Part shown: positions 25,446-37,228 of the stretch, piece after piece
How the letters are laid out: the number at the start of each line of letters is the position of its first letter
How positions within the stretch are numbered: position 1 is the stretch's first letter
Assembly: GCA_945868475.1 (NCBI GenBank)
Contig: CAMBLM010000007.1
Coordinates: forward strand, 1-64,000
Direction: 5' to 3'
From: an uncultured Ruminococcus sp.
Lineage (GTDB): Bacteria; Bacillota; Clostridia; Oscillospirales; Ruminococcaceae
DNA: 64,000 bases
Translations under genes and position numbers: made by a program
The notes under the pieces: model-generated
The model's input: only the letters and a program-made list of their open reading frames with translations
The model's database searches: none
Told to the model about the DNA's origin: nothing

Positions 25446-26788
25446 GCGATTCAAAAAATTCTCATATCGTTTTGGAAAATATACGGCTTGCCGCCGAGCG
25501 TTTCGATATGTTCGGCAAAGCTGATACGATAGTCTGTGCCTTATCGGGCGGAGCGGACAGCGTTTGCCTTACGCTTGCGCTGAAAGAGCTTTCGTCCGAA
25601 TACGGCTTTAGGCTTAAAGCTGTTCACGTCAACCACCTTTTGCGCGGTGCGGAGAGCGACCGCGATGAGCAGTTCTGCCGCGACCTATGCGAAAGGGAGG
25701 ACATTCCGCTGACGGTTTTCCGTGCGGACGCTGCCGCTTTTTCCAAAGAGCATAAAATGTCGCTCGAATCGGGCGCACGAAAGCTCCGCTACGGCTTTTT
25801 CAATGAAGTCTGCGGAGAAAATGCAAAAATCGCTACGGCTCACACGCTTTCGGACAGTGCGGAAACAGTCATTTTCAACCTTTCCCGAGGAACGGGTCTG
25901 AAAGGACTTTGCGGAATTCCGCCCGTTCGTGATAAAATGATACGTCCGCTTATATACTGTAAGCGTGAGGAAATTTTATCGTACCTTTCGGAAAGGGGTC
26001 AGGTCTTTGTGACCGACAGCACCAATCTTTCCGATGATTATTCGAGAAATAAGATAAGACACAACGTTATCCCAGTGCTTGAAGAGCTGAACAGCGGCTT
26101 TTTTGAGAGCATAAAACGGCTCACCGAGAGCCTTTCCGAGGACGAACGCTTTCTTTCCGAGCTTGCAAAAGAGCATTATGACGATGATCTGCGGAATGTT
26201 GATGCTTCGGTTCGCCGCAGGGTGATAAAGCAGAAGCTTCGCGAAGCAGGCATCGAACCCTCGGGCGAAAAGATACTTTCGGCCGAGGAATGTGCGCTGA
26301 AAGGAAACGGAAAGACCATTCTTTCGGGCGAGCTTTATGCCGTTGCGAAAAACGGCAGGATACGGACCGAAATTATCCCTCGGGAACGCCTTGTTTTCCC
26401 CGAAACAAAAGCCATTATCGGCGAAAATCCGTTTTTATGTGATAAAACGGTGATAATTAGCGTAAACAACGGGGAAAATAATGCAGACGGGGCGTCTGTT
26501 AATGATTTATTAACAAAATTTGTGCTTGATTATGATAAAATACAAGGTGAACTTATTTTGCGCAATCGGCGTGACGGCGATGGTTTTATCCGCGCAGGAC
26601 GGGACTTCACAAGCAGCCTTAAAAAGCTTATGAACAAAAGCGTTCCCATCAGCGAAAGGGATAAGATCGCCATAATTGCCGATGATAAAGGTATTATCTG
26701 GGCGGAGGGCTTCGGAATTGCCGAAAGGGTAAAGCCCGATGCTTTTACAAAAAGCTATATGAATATAAATGTAAAGGAAAAATTATAA
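25442..26788 (+). CDS. tilS: tRNA(Ile)-lysidine synthase
   Basis: Converts C34 of tRNA-Ile(CAU) to lysidine so the tRNA reads AUA codons. In 448 residues the PP-loop motif SGGADSVC (about 34-41) is followed by the N-type ATPase core (VNHLLRGAESDRDE, TAHTLSDSAET, RNKIRHNVIP) and the C-terminal TilS domain with LKKLMNKSVPISERD and GIIWAEGFGIAERVK. It overlaps dnaB by four bases and the hpt start by one base, the conserved tilS-hpt-ftsH order. Confidence 0.95.
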   Translation: MSDSKNSHIVLENIRLAAERFDMFGKADTIVCALSGGADSVCLTLALKELSSEYGFRLKAVHVNHLLRGAESDRDEQFCRDLCEREDIPLTVFRADAAAFSKEHKMSLESGARKLRYGFFNEVCGENAKIATAHTLSDSAETVIFNLSRGTGLKGLCGIPPVRDKMIRPLIYCKREEILSYLSERGQVFVTDSTNLSDDYSRNKIRHNVIPVLEELNSGFFESIKRLTESLSEDERFLSELAKEHYDDDLRNVDASVRRRVIKQKLREAGIEPSGEKILSAEECALKGNGKTILSGELYAVAKNGRIRTEIIPRERLVFPETKAIIGENPFLCDKTVIISVNNGENNADGASVNDLLTKFVLDYDKIQGELILRNRRDGDGFIRAGRDFTSSLKKLMNKSVPISERDKIAIIADDKGIIWAEGFGIAERVKPDAFTKSYMNINVKEKL

Positions 26789-27342
26789 TGAATGCAGTCG
26801 GACTTAAATGCGAAAAACTCGACAGAATAAAGAGAGTAGTCATCACGGCGGAAGAGATCGCCGAAAAGACAGCGGAAGCAGGAAAGCTTATTGACCGTGA
26901 ATATGAGGGAAAGCCGCTTCTGCTCGTCAGCATTTTAAAGGGTGCTTATATTTTCCTCGCCGATCTTTCAAGAGCGGTTTCCATTCCGTGCGAGATCGGA
27001 TTTATGGCGGCGGAAAGCTACGGCGCAGGTCTTTCTTCCTCGGGAAATGTAAAGATAACGCTTGACTTAAAGCAGGATATTTCCGAATATCACGTTCTCA
27101 TCGTTGAGGACATCGTTGACTCGGGAAGAACACTTTCCAAGATAGTTGAGATGCTCCGCGAGAGAAACCCTCTTTCGCTCAAGGTTCTCACTCTCCTTGA
27201 CAAACCCGAGCGCAGAGCCGTGGATTTCAAGCCCGACTACACGCTTTTCACTATACCCGATTTCTTCGCAGTCGGCTACGGACTGGACTGCGGCGAATAC
27301 TACCGCAATCTGCCTTACATCGCAGAATACGACCCAAATTAA
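26788..27342 (+). CDS. hpt: Hypoxanthine-guanine phosphoribosyltransferase
   Basis: Purine salvage enzyme (184 aa) making IMP and GMP from bases and PRPP. Visible are the LLVSILKGAYIFLADL segment, the PRPP-binding motif VLIVEDIVDSGRT and the late VGYGLD motif. The ATG at 26788 overlaps the tilS stop (TAATG). In Bacillus it forms a complex with TilS that regulates ftsH, and the same order is kept here, so an equivalent interaction is plausible (inference). Confidence 0.95.
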   Translation: MNAVGLKCEKLDRIKRVVITAEEIAEKTAEAGKLIDREYEGKPLLLVSILKGAYIFLADLSRAVSIPCEIGFMAAESYGAGLSSSGNVKITLDLKQDISEYHVLIVEDIVDSGRTLSKIVEMLRERNPLSLKVLTLLDKPERRAVDFKPDYTLFTIPDFFAVGYGLDCGEYYRNLPYIAEYDPN

Positions 27343-27419
27343 ATATATTCTGACATTTTTACTCGACGCAGGAATTAAGGTATTGAGCATCACAAGGCTC
27401 GGAAAGGAATGAATGACCA

Positions 27420-29510
<2,091 letters not shown>

Positions 29511-29528
29511 CTCCAAAATTTATCACAG

Positions 29529-29556
29529 ACCGCACTTTAACGTGCGGTTTGTTTTT
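29529..29556 (+). terminator. Terminator after ftsH
   Basis: ACCGCAC and GTGCGGT pair around a six-base loop and are followed by TTTGTTTTT, 19 bases after the ftsH stop. Confidence 0.9.
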
Positions 29557-29622
29557 ACAGTTTGGAATGACAAATTTCGGCTGTGTTACGGCTTATAATA
29601 TAATAGAAAAGGGGGAAAAGTA

Positions 29623-31659
29623 ATGGACAAAAACTCACCGATAGAAGAGCTTCACGGCGTTGGAAAAAAACGCGCGGAACTGTATGCGAAGCTCGGTATC
29701 TTCACGGTCGGCGACCTTATCTGCCATTACCCCCGAAGCTATATCGACTACTCCGCGCCGACAGAAATAGCGGAAACCGTGCTTTTTGAGCATAACGTCA
29801 TAAGGGCGCGCATAATAAAGAAAATGCCTGCGGCGAGAATACGGAGCGGGCTTGTGCTTTACAAAGTTATTGCCGCCGATGACAGCGCAAACATCACGAT
29901 AACATTTTACAACAATCGCTTCGCTTATGAGGCACTCGAAACCGATGAAGAATATCTTTTCTCGGGCAAGATCAACGGAAATATGGTTCGCCGTGAGATG
30001 AACACGCCGCTTTTCGTCCGCGCTGACACGAAAAATCTCCTCAAACCCGTTTACAGGCTCACCGAGGGGATAACCTCAAACATTATCAGCGCGAACATTT
30101 CGCAGGCACTCGACAGCATCGGCGACGAGGGCTACATTGACCATATCCCGAACTTTATCCGACAGAAATATCACCTTGCTTCGCTCGAATATTCGCTGAG
30201 AAATATCCATTTTCCGTCCGATGCGCACATTGCGGAAATGTCGAAAAAACGGCTTGCTTTTGATGAAATGCTCAAGCTCCAGCTCGGTATGAGCATGATG
30301 AAGAACCGAAGCCGCGAGCTTGCAGGCATACAGATGAACAGGCTTGCCGACTCGCTCGGTGAATTCCGCAGGCGTTTACCGTTTGAGCTTACGGGTGCGC
30401 AGGTTCGCGCCGTGAACGAGATAACGGACGATATGTGCCGCGAATACCCGATGAACCGACTTGTTCAGGGTGATGTTGGCTCGGGCAAGACTGCGGTTGC
30501 GGCTGCCGCTGCTTTGTTCTGCTTCAAGAACGGCTGTCAGACCGCGCTTATGGCACCCACGGAAATTCTTGCGCAGCAGCATTTTCGGACGCTTTCGGAG
30601 CTTCTTGAACCGTTTGGTGTAAAGGTTTGCTGCCTCACAGGTTCTATCCCGAAAAAAGAACGCATTATAATTGATGAGAAGATAAAAAGCGGCGAATTCC
30701 ACGTTGTAACGGGAACTCATGCGCTTATTTCCGACACGACCGAGTTCAGGCGGCTCGGACTTGTCATTATGGACGAACAGCACCGCTTCGGCGTAAATCA
30801 GAGGGCAAAGCTTGCGCAAAAGGGCATGAATCCGCACAGGCTCGTAATGTCCGCAACGCCGATACCGAGAACGCTTGCGATGATAATTTACGGCGACCTT
30901 GACATTTCGGTGCTTGACGAGCTTCCGAAGGGCAGGCAGAAGATCGAAACCTTCGCCGTCACCGACAAGCTTCGTGAACGTGCCTGTGGCTTTGTGCGAA
31001 AGCAGCTTGACGAGGGCAGGCAGGCTTACATCGTCTGTCCGATGATAGAGGAGGACGAAAACGGTCTTGCTTCGGCGAAAAGCTACGCTGAAAATGCGGC
31101 GAAAAACGAGTTTAAAGATTATACGATCGGTATTTTGCACGGCAAAATGTCCCCGCAGGAAAAGAATGAGGCGATGGGACGCTTCAAAAGCGGTGAAACT
31201 CAGCTTCTGGTTGCGACGACTGTCGTTGAAGTCGGCGTTGACGTGCCGAATGCGACTGTTATAATGATAGAAAACGCTGAGCGGTTCGGACTTTCGCAGC
31301 TTCACCAGCTCCGAGGACGTGTCGGCAGAGGTTCGCATCAAAGTTACTGTATTCTCATTGCAGGAAATGTTTCGCCCGAAACGAGGGAGCGTTTGAAGAT
31401 AATGACGGAAACCTCGGACGGGTTTAAGATATCGGAATATGACCTTAAAATGCGCGGCGCAGGTGATTTCTTCGGCGAGCGTCAGCACGGTCTGCCCGAA
31501 ATGCGGCTTGCTGACCCGTCGATGGACAGGCAGCTCATAAGCACGGCGCAGAATGCGGCAAAGGATATTCTCGAAAAGAGTGCAGACCTGAGTGCTTTCC
31601 CCGAGCTTAAATCGGACATCGACAAGATGTTCTCCTCGGGAGCGGCGAGCGCACTTTGA
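29623..31659 (+). CDS. recG: ATP-dependent DNA helicase RecG
   Basis: Branch-migrating helicase for stalled forks and recombination intermediates (678 aa). The N-terminal wedge/OB domain (IEELHGVGKKRAELYAKLGI, DLICHYPRSYIDY) is followed by the helicase motifs: VQGDVGSGKTAVA (motif I), APTEILAQQH (Ia), TGTHALI, MDEQHRFG (II), SATPIPRT (III), VGVDVPNATVM-type IV-V and QLRGRVGRG (VI), plus the C-terminal TRG-type hairpin. The ATG at 29623 follows GGGGGAAAAG. It is a single gene between two terminator or repeat regions. Confidence 0.96.
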   Translation: MDKNSPIEELHGVGKKRAELYAKLGIFTVGDLICHYPRSYIDYSAPTEIAETVLFEHNVIRARIIKKMPAARIRSGLVLYKVIAADDSANITITFYNNRFAYEALETDEEYLFSGKINGNMVRREMNTPLFVRADTKNLLKPVYRLTEGITSNIISANISQALDSIGDEGYIDHIPNFIRQKYHLASLEYSLRNIHFPSDAHIAEMSKKRLAFDEMLKLQLGMSMMKNRSRELAGIQMNRLADSLGEFRRRLPFELTGAQVRAVNEITDDMCREYPMNRLVQGDVGSGKTAVAAAAALFCFKNGCQTALMAPTEILAQQHFRTLSELLEPFGVKVCCLTGSIPKKERIIIDEKIKSGEFHVVTGTHALISDTTEFRRLGLVIMDEQHRFGVNQRAKLAQKGMNPHRLVMSATPIPRTLAMIIYGDLDISVLDELPKGRQKIETFAVTDKLRERACGFVRKQLDEGRQAYIVCPMIEEDENGLASAKSYAENAAKNEFKDYTIGILHGKMSPQEKNEAMGRFKSGETQLLVATTVVEVGVDVPNATVIMIENAERFGLSQLHQLRGRVGRGSHQSYCILIAGNVSPETRERLKIMTETSDGFKISEYDLKMRGAGDFFGERQHGLPEMRLADPSMDRQLISTAQNAAKDILEKSADLSAFPELKSDIDKMFSSGAASAL

Positions 31660-31661
31660 TT

Positions 31662-31881
31662 AATTCGGAATTATGAATTCGGAATTCGGAATTAATTATA
31701 TTTTTTCCCGAAAAATATCTAATTACCTGATGGCAAGACGTCCCGACCATTCTAAAAAATAACCATTTAAAGCGCATTTTCTGCGGGACGGGAAACCCGT
31801 CCCCTACAATATTATAGTTTTAATAAAAATTTTCAAATCAAAATAATTCCGAATTCCGCATTCCGAATTCCGAATTAAACC
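31662..31881. repeat. Composite intergenic repeat between recG and ymdB
   Basis: Left arm 31664-31698 (AATTCGGAATT units) and right arm 31847-31876 (ATTCCGAATTCC units) are inverted. Between them lies GGGACGGGAAACCCGTCCC (31784-31802), a compact palindrome type also seen at 47432-47452. The layout parallels 6540-6757. Confidence 0.75.
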
Positions 31882-31894
31882 AAGGGTGGTTTTT

Positions 31895-32665
31895 ATGCTT
31901 AATTTACTATTTCTGGGTGATGTTGTCGGTGAGGGCGGCTGTGAGTTCGTCCGCAGCAAGATCAGCGGCATCAAAAAGGAAAACAATATCGACATTGTTG
32001 TTATAAACGGCGAAAACAGCGCAACGGGCAACGGCATCACGCCTTATTCCGCAAAGCAGCTTTTCTCGCTCGGTGCGGATGTTATCACTACGGGAAACCA
32101 CTGCTTCCGCCGCAAGGAAATAATGCCGCTTTATGATGAAAAAGACTGCCTTCTGCGGCCTGCGAACTTTCCCGAGGGGAATGTCGGAAAGGGTGTTTGT
32201 ATCCTCGACCTCGGCAGGACGGAGATAGCTGTGATAAATCTCATGGGAACGCTTTATCTTGAGGCGCTCGACAACCCGTTCACGATCGTTGACGAGCTTT
32301 TGAAAGACATCAAAACACCGAACATTTTCATCGATTTTCATGCAGAAGCCACGGCGGAGAAAAAGTCGCTCGGTCAGTATCTTGACGGCAGGGTAACGGC
32401 TGTTCTCGGCACTCACACCCACGTTCAGACCGCCGATGAAACGATACTTCCGCACGGCACGGCTTACATCACGGACGCAGGAATGTGCGGTGCGGAGCTT
32501 TCCGTTCTCGGCGTAAAAAGCGAGCTTGCGATCAAAAAACAGCGTTTCCATGCGCCCGTAAAGTTCGAGGAGTCAAACGAGAAGCAATTTATCAACGGCG
32601 TTGTTGTTTCATTTGACGAAAAATTCGGCAAAGCACACAGCATAAAACGTTTAATAATTAGATAA
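31895..32665 (+). CDS. ymdB: YmdB-family metallophosphoesterase
   Basis: A 256-residue binuclear-metal phosphoesterase. In Bacillus subtilis YmdB hydrolyses 2',3'-cyclic nucleotides and controls biofilm and motility gene choice. The motifs GDVVGEGG (residues 8-15), INGENSATGNGI, TTGNHCF, DFHAEATAEK and GTHTHVQTADE hold the metal ligands. The start ATG 31895 lies five bases after AAGGGTGG; an in-frame GTG at 31886 inside that site is rejected. spoVS follows, as in many Firmicutes, though here with its own promoter. Confidence 0.93.
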   Translation: MLNLLFLGDVVGEGGCEFVRSKISGIKKENNIDIVVINGENSATGNGITPYSAKQLFSLGADVITTGNHCFRRKEIMPLYDEKDCLLRPANFPEGNVGKGVCILDLGRTEIAVINLMGTLYLEALDNPFTIVDELLKDIKTPNIFIDFHAEATAEKKSLGQYLDGRVTAVLGTHTHVQTADETILPHGTAYITDAGMCGAELSVLGVKSELAIKKQRFHAPVKFEESNEKQFINGVVVSFDEKFGKAHSIKRLIIR

Positions 32666-32689
32666 TTCTCCAAATATACCCTTTAAGTA

Positions 32690-32718
32690 TTGAAAGTACG
32701 ACATAAATGTTGTATAAT
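32690..32718 (+). promoter_or_regulatory. Sigma-A promoter for spoVS
   Basis: TTGAAA and TATAAT are 17 bases apart. The predicted start near 32725 gives a leader of about 180 bases with several inverted repeats (for example TCGGACA/TGTCCGA and GAGCCG/CGGCTC). Confidence 0.75.
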
Positions 32719-32906
32719 AATGGTATTAAAGGAAAAAGCTGTTCGGACAAAAACATATTTTTCCTAAAGGTGTCCGATGATGAAAACATCTTCGTTTTCT
32801 GCGATGTATGTACTTGCGGAACAGGACATACATTTCACACCGAAAAGAACCTGCAAGAGCCGATGACCTTTCAGACGGCTCAATAAAATATCCGGGGGAC
32901 ATGACC

Positions 32907-33167
32907 ATGGAAGTATTGAAGGTATCATCAAGATCAGCACCGAATTCAGTTGCAGGTGCGATCGCAAGCGTTATCCGTGACGCTGGAGAAGTGGAAGTTC
33001 AGGCAGTCGGAGCAGGCGCAGCCAATCAGGCAATAAAGTCCATTGCAGTTGCAAGGGGATATCTTGCGCCGATAGGGATAGACCTTATCTGTATTCCTGC
33101 ATTCGCAAGCGTTGAGATAGAGGGCGAAGAGCGCACAGCTATTAAGCTTATCTGCGAAAAACGATAA
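32907..33167 (+). CDS. spoVS: Stage V sporulation protein S
   Basis: A small 86-residue Alba-like protein (MEVLKVSSRS, PNSVAGAIASVIRD, AVGAGAANQAIKSIA, FASVEIEGEERTAI). It is very conserved in length and sequence and in Bacillus affects spore coat and asymmetric division. The ATG at 32907 is chosen because GGGGG lies at normal distance and the family begins there; the upstream in-frame stretch to 32808 is leader. SpoVS also occurs in non-sporulating clostridia, so it does not prove sporulation. A strong terminator follows. Confidence 0.96.
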   Translation: MEVLKVSSRSAPNSVAGAIASVIRDAGEVEVQAVGAGAANQAIKSIAVARGYLAPIGIDLICIPAFASVEIEGEERTAIKLICEKR

Positions 33168-33204
33168 AATTTATATAAATTCGCACTCCAATAATGTCAA
33201 AACA

Positions 33205-33242
33205 ATGCGGTCCATGAGGTTTTTCATGGACCGCATATTTTT
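33205..33242 (+). terminator. Terminator after spoVS
   Basis: ATGCGGTCCATGA and TCATGGACCGCAT pair around a short loop, followed by ATTTTTG. Confidence 0.9.
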
Positions 33243-33249
33243 GTATAGT

Positions 33250-33326
33250 AAAACCCCACAGAGGTGCAACTCTGTGGGTTTTTTTTGGTGTGAAAACCGT
33301 GGATTGATATTCACTACTTCATTTCA
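33250..33326 (-). ncRNA. Orphan antitoxin-like RNA related to the one at 53656-53739
   Basis: A minus-strand promoter (33333-33360) is followed by about 75 bases that end in a CCCACAGAG/CTCTGTGGG hairpin with T-tracts on both sides. The segment ATCAATCCACGGTTTTCAC aligns with the antitoxin RNA of the type I locus at 53.4 kb, and the downstream bases on the plus strand (GTGGATTGATATT) are shared too. No toxin-like frame lies on the opposite strand; the spoVS terminator is there instead. It could act in trans on a toxin elsewhere or be the remainder of a lost locus. Confidence 0.6.
33255..33286. terminator. Bidirectional hairpin terminator of orphan antitoxin RNA
   Basis: CCCACAGAG and CTCTGTGGG pair around six bases, with eight Ts on the plus side and TTTT on the minus side. 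It is the positional equivalent of the shared terminator at 53656-53701. Confidence 0.8.
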
Positions 33327-33332
33327 AAACAC

Positions 33333-33360
33333 ATTATATCATATCTTTTTTGTGTGTCAA
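33333..33360 (-). promoter_or_regulatory. Promoter of orphan antitoxin-like RNA
   Basis: Minus-strand TTGACA and TATAAT are 16 bases apart, with TG one base before the -10. It matches the promoter at 53746-53774 in type and position. Confidence 0.75.
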
Positions 33361-33442
33361 GTTTTTATAAAATCAAAAAAAATCAGAACACAAGATAAAT
33401 CTCCACCAATATTGACTTTCCGCAGATTAAATTCTATAATAA

Positions 33443-33559
33443 TACTAAACACCAATAAAATACAGAAAAAAATCTGCGCCGAGATCCGATATAAACCTGT
33501 TTTCAACAGCTGCGAGATTATCGGCTTGATTTTTTTCAAATTTTAAAAGGTGTTTAGTA
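33443..33559. mobile_element. MITE copy 2 (117 bp, TAA target duplication)
   Basis: TACTAAACACC and its inverse GGTGTTTAGTA mark the ends, with TAA at 33440-33442 and 33560-33562. It is longer than the other copies because the hairpin tip carries extra bases including CCTGTTTTCAACAG, which itself can pair. Confidence 0.87.
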
Positions 33560-33610
33560 TAAAATAAACGCTTCGCTATGGCTATACCCAGAAAATAAAG
33601 GTATTTTAAA

Positions 33611-34549
33611 ATGTCAGATTTCATCTATTCCGATACAAACAAACATTATCACACTCAAAGTTACTATTTGAAAAAGCGTTTCGGCAGAAAAACCGTCAAG
33701 GTTTCGCTCAACGGAAATTTCACCTGCCCGAACCGTGACGGAACAAAGGGCATCGGCGGCTGTTCATTCTGCTCAGCTTCGGGAAGCGGTGACTTCGGCG
33801 GCGACCCGAGTGTTCCCATTGAGATACAGTTCGACGAGGTTCGCGCAAAGCTTATCAAAAAATGGGGTGAACCGCTTTACATTCCATATTTTCAGGCGAA
33901 TACGAACACTTATGGGAGCATTGAAAAGCTTCGCTCTCTGTTTGAAAAGGCTCTGACCCTGCCGAACACTGTCGGACTTGCCGTTTCAACTCGCCCCGAC
34001 TGCATTTCCGATGAAGCGGTCAATTATCTTGAAGAACTTTCAAAGCGGACTTACCTTGTCGTTGAACTTGGCTTGCAGACGATCTTTGACGAAACTGCCG
34101 AGCGTTTGAACCGCTGTCACAGCTATGCTGATTTTCTCCGGGGATATGAGATGCTTGCTTCGAGGGGGATAAACGTCTGCGTTCACATTATTGACGGTCT
34201 GCCCGATGAAAGCCGCGAAATGATGCTCGAAACTGCAAAAGCTGCGGCTTCGCTTCGTCCGCACGCATTAAAAATTCACATGCTCCACATAATAAATGGG
34301 ACTGAACTTGCCGAGGAATACGGGCGCGCACCGTTTCCGCTCCTTTCCGCCGAGGAATACGCTTCGCTCGTCTGCGACCAGATAGAATTGATGCCGCCCG
34401 AAACTATTATCGAACGAATAACGGGGGACGGTGCAAAGTCCGACCTCATCGCGCCGCGGTGGACGCTTGACAAAAAGCGTGTTATGAACAGCATCGACCT
34501 TGAATTTGCTCGGAGAGGGACATTTCAGGGTGATAAATTTTCACCGTGA
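33611..34549 (+). CDS. Radical SAM protein, YhcC/TIGR01212 type
   Basis: A 312-residue radical SAM protein. The cluster-binding Cys set is the family-specific CPNRDGTKGIGGCSFC (about residues 38-53), not the plain CxxxCxxC. FQANTNTYG, VSTRPDCI, LGLQTIFDETAERLNR and HIIDGLPDE follow in the order of the YhcC family, for which I know no settled substrate. Start ATG 33611 has a modest AAAGG site 13 bases upstream. It stands alone, between the MITE and guaB. Confidence 0.88.
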   Translation: MSDFIYSDTNKHYHTQSYYLKKRFGRKTVKVSLNGNFTCPNRDGTKGIGGCSFCSASGSGDFGGDPSVPIEIQFDEVRAKLIKKWGEPLYIPYFQANTNTYGSIEKLRSLFEKALTLPNTVGLAVSTRPDCISDEAVNYLEELSKRTYLVVELGLQTIFDETAERLNRCHSYADFLRGYEMLASRGINVCVHIIDGLPDESREMMLETAKAAASLRPHALKIHMLHIINGTELAEEYGRAPFPLLSAEEYASLVCDQIELMPPETIIERITGDGAKSDLIAPRWTLDKKRVMNSIDLEFARRGTFQGDKFSP

Positions 34550-34696
34550 GAATATATTAGCACGAAGAAGCATGATCGTCGCAAATGCGTTGTTTTTAAG
34601 TATTTTTCTTCCGTCGATTAGCCTTGCATAACAGCTTGCACAAAAAATTCCGTCACCCGTGGACAAAATTCTACACCCGATTTAACAAAAATGCAC

Positions 34697-34725
34697 TTGA
34701 CCTTATGTCGATAAAGTAGTAAACT
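34697..34725 (+). promoter_or_regulatory. Promoter for guaB
   Basis: TTGACC and TAAACT are 17 bases apart, about 45 bases before the guaB start. The 34550-34696 stretch before it shows nothing else I can name. Confidence 0.5.
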
Positions 34726-34755
34726 AAATAAAATATATAAATAATACTAATTTAA

Positions 34756-36246
<1,491 letters not shown>

Positions 36247-36604
36247 ATTCGGAATTCGGAATTCGGAATTATTTTAGTTCCGCTTATTTATCGCGAAGCA
36301 CAAAATTCCGTAGGGTCGGATTCCATATCCGACCGTTGGCAACACACAAAATTACGGCAATTTTCTGTAGGGAATGGGTTTCCCGTCATGAATCATGCCA
36401 GCGATTTTCAACACAATTATTCACAAAGAAAATACCCCTGTTTTCATCGGATAAAACCGTTGAAAACAGGGGTATTCGTTTTTTGTGAAACACTTTGCGG
36501 CATAGGAAAGGAAATTCATCATTTGCATTTTTGCGGTAATTGCGGAATACAAATAATTACGAAATTACGATGCCCAACATTGTTGTGCAATTACAAATTA
36601 AGCA
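36247..36604. repeat. Intergenic repeat region between guaB and recX
   Basis: It contains, in order, AATTCGGAATT units (36247-36272), the palindrome GGGTCGGATTCCATATCCGACC (36314-36335), a GGGAATGGGTTTCCC-type element (36370-36386), the long hairpin at 36421-36488, and a degenerate arm with ATTACGAAATTACG and CAACATTGTTG (36550-36604). No gene is supported. Confidence 0.7.
36421..36488. repeat. Long hairpin, CCTGTTTTCA family copy 1
   Basis: TACCCCTGTTTTCA (36433-36446) and TGAAAACAGGGGTA (36461-36474) pair perfectly, extended outwards by TCACAAA/TTTGTGA. The core and loop recur in inverted orientation at 47471-47534. It can serve as a terminator for guaB. Confidence 0.8.
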
Positions 36605-37228
36605 TTAATATTCCTCTTCGTTATCAAATTCTTTCAGCACCGAATTGATGTCCGAATATCCGTATCCGAGCCGCGCGAGGGCGTTTTTTACTTTTCTTAT
36701 TCCTGCTTTGTCCGTGAGATTGCGCTTGTACTTCTTTTCGACAAGTGCTTTTATCCTGTCTTTTACCACTTCATCATCTTCGCAATAGGCATCTATGACC
36801 TCGCCGATTATATCTTTCGGTATGCCTTTCTGCGTCAGCTTATATCGGACTGCGACCGCGCTTTCTTTTTTTATCTCGAAAAGCTGTTTTCCCAGACGGA
36901 ATGCGTACTCCCTGTCGTTGACAAGTCCCTTTTCCGCCATAAGTTTGCACGTCCGCAGGCACATTTCTTTCGGGTAAGTTTTCTCCAACTTTCGGTAAAG
37001 CTCGACAAAGCCGTAATCCCGTCCCGAGAGTAGATACATTGCGCGTTCCCTTGATTTGCGTTCGAGGTCTTCTTCCTTTATGCTTTCAATTGCGGAATCG
37101 GGCAGCTCCATTCCTTTTTTAAGGTTCATTTTTTCGACGGTTCTCTGCCCGATAAAAATTTTTCCGCCGTTTTCGGTCGTTATCTGCCAAGTCGTACCCT
37201 TATAGGGCGAAAGTTCCGTTATTTTCAT
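36605..37228 (-). CDS. recX: Regulatory protein RecX
   Basis: Modulates RecA filament activity. In 207 residues the three-helix repeats typical of RecX are visible (RAMYLLSGRDYGFVELYRKL, KGLVNDREYAFRLGKQL, VRYKLTQKGIPKDIIGEVI) with a short N-terminal extension. The ATG at 37228 shares bases with the recA stop (ATGA), so recA and recX are translationally coupled. Confidence 0.92.
   Translation of the reverse strand: MKITELSPYKGTTWQITTENGGKIFIGQRTVEKMNLKKGMELPDSAIESIKEEDLERKSRERAMYLLSGRDYGFVELYRKLEKTYPKEMCLRTCKLMAEKGLVNDREYAFRLGKQLFEIKKESAVAVRYKLTQKGIPKDIIGEVIDAYCEDDEVVKDRIKALVEKKYKRNLTDKAGIRKVKNALARLGYGYSDINSVLKEFDNEEEY

Noticed and set aside
30376..31488. 370-residue open frame antisense to recG
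   Set aside because: It is a shadow of the recG frame with no start signal or recognisable domain.
33168..33254. A toxin frame opposite the orphan antitoxin RNA
   Set aside because: I looked for a short hydrophobic frame with a ribosome site on the plus strand; only the spoVS terminator is present.
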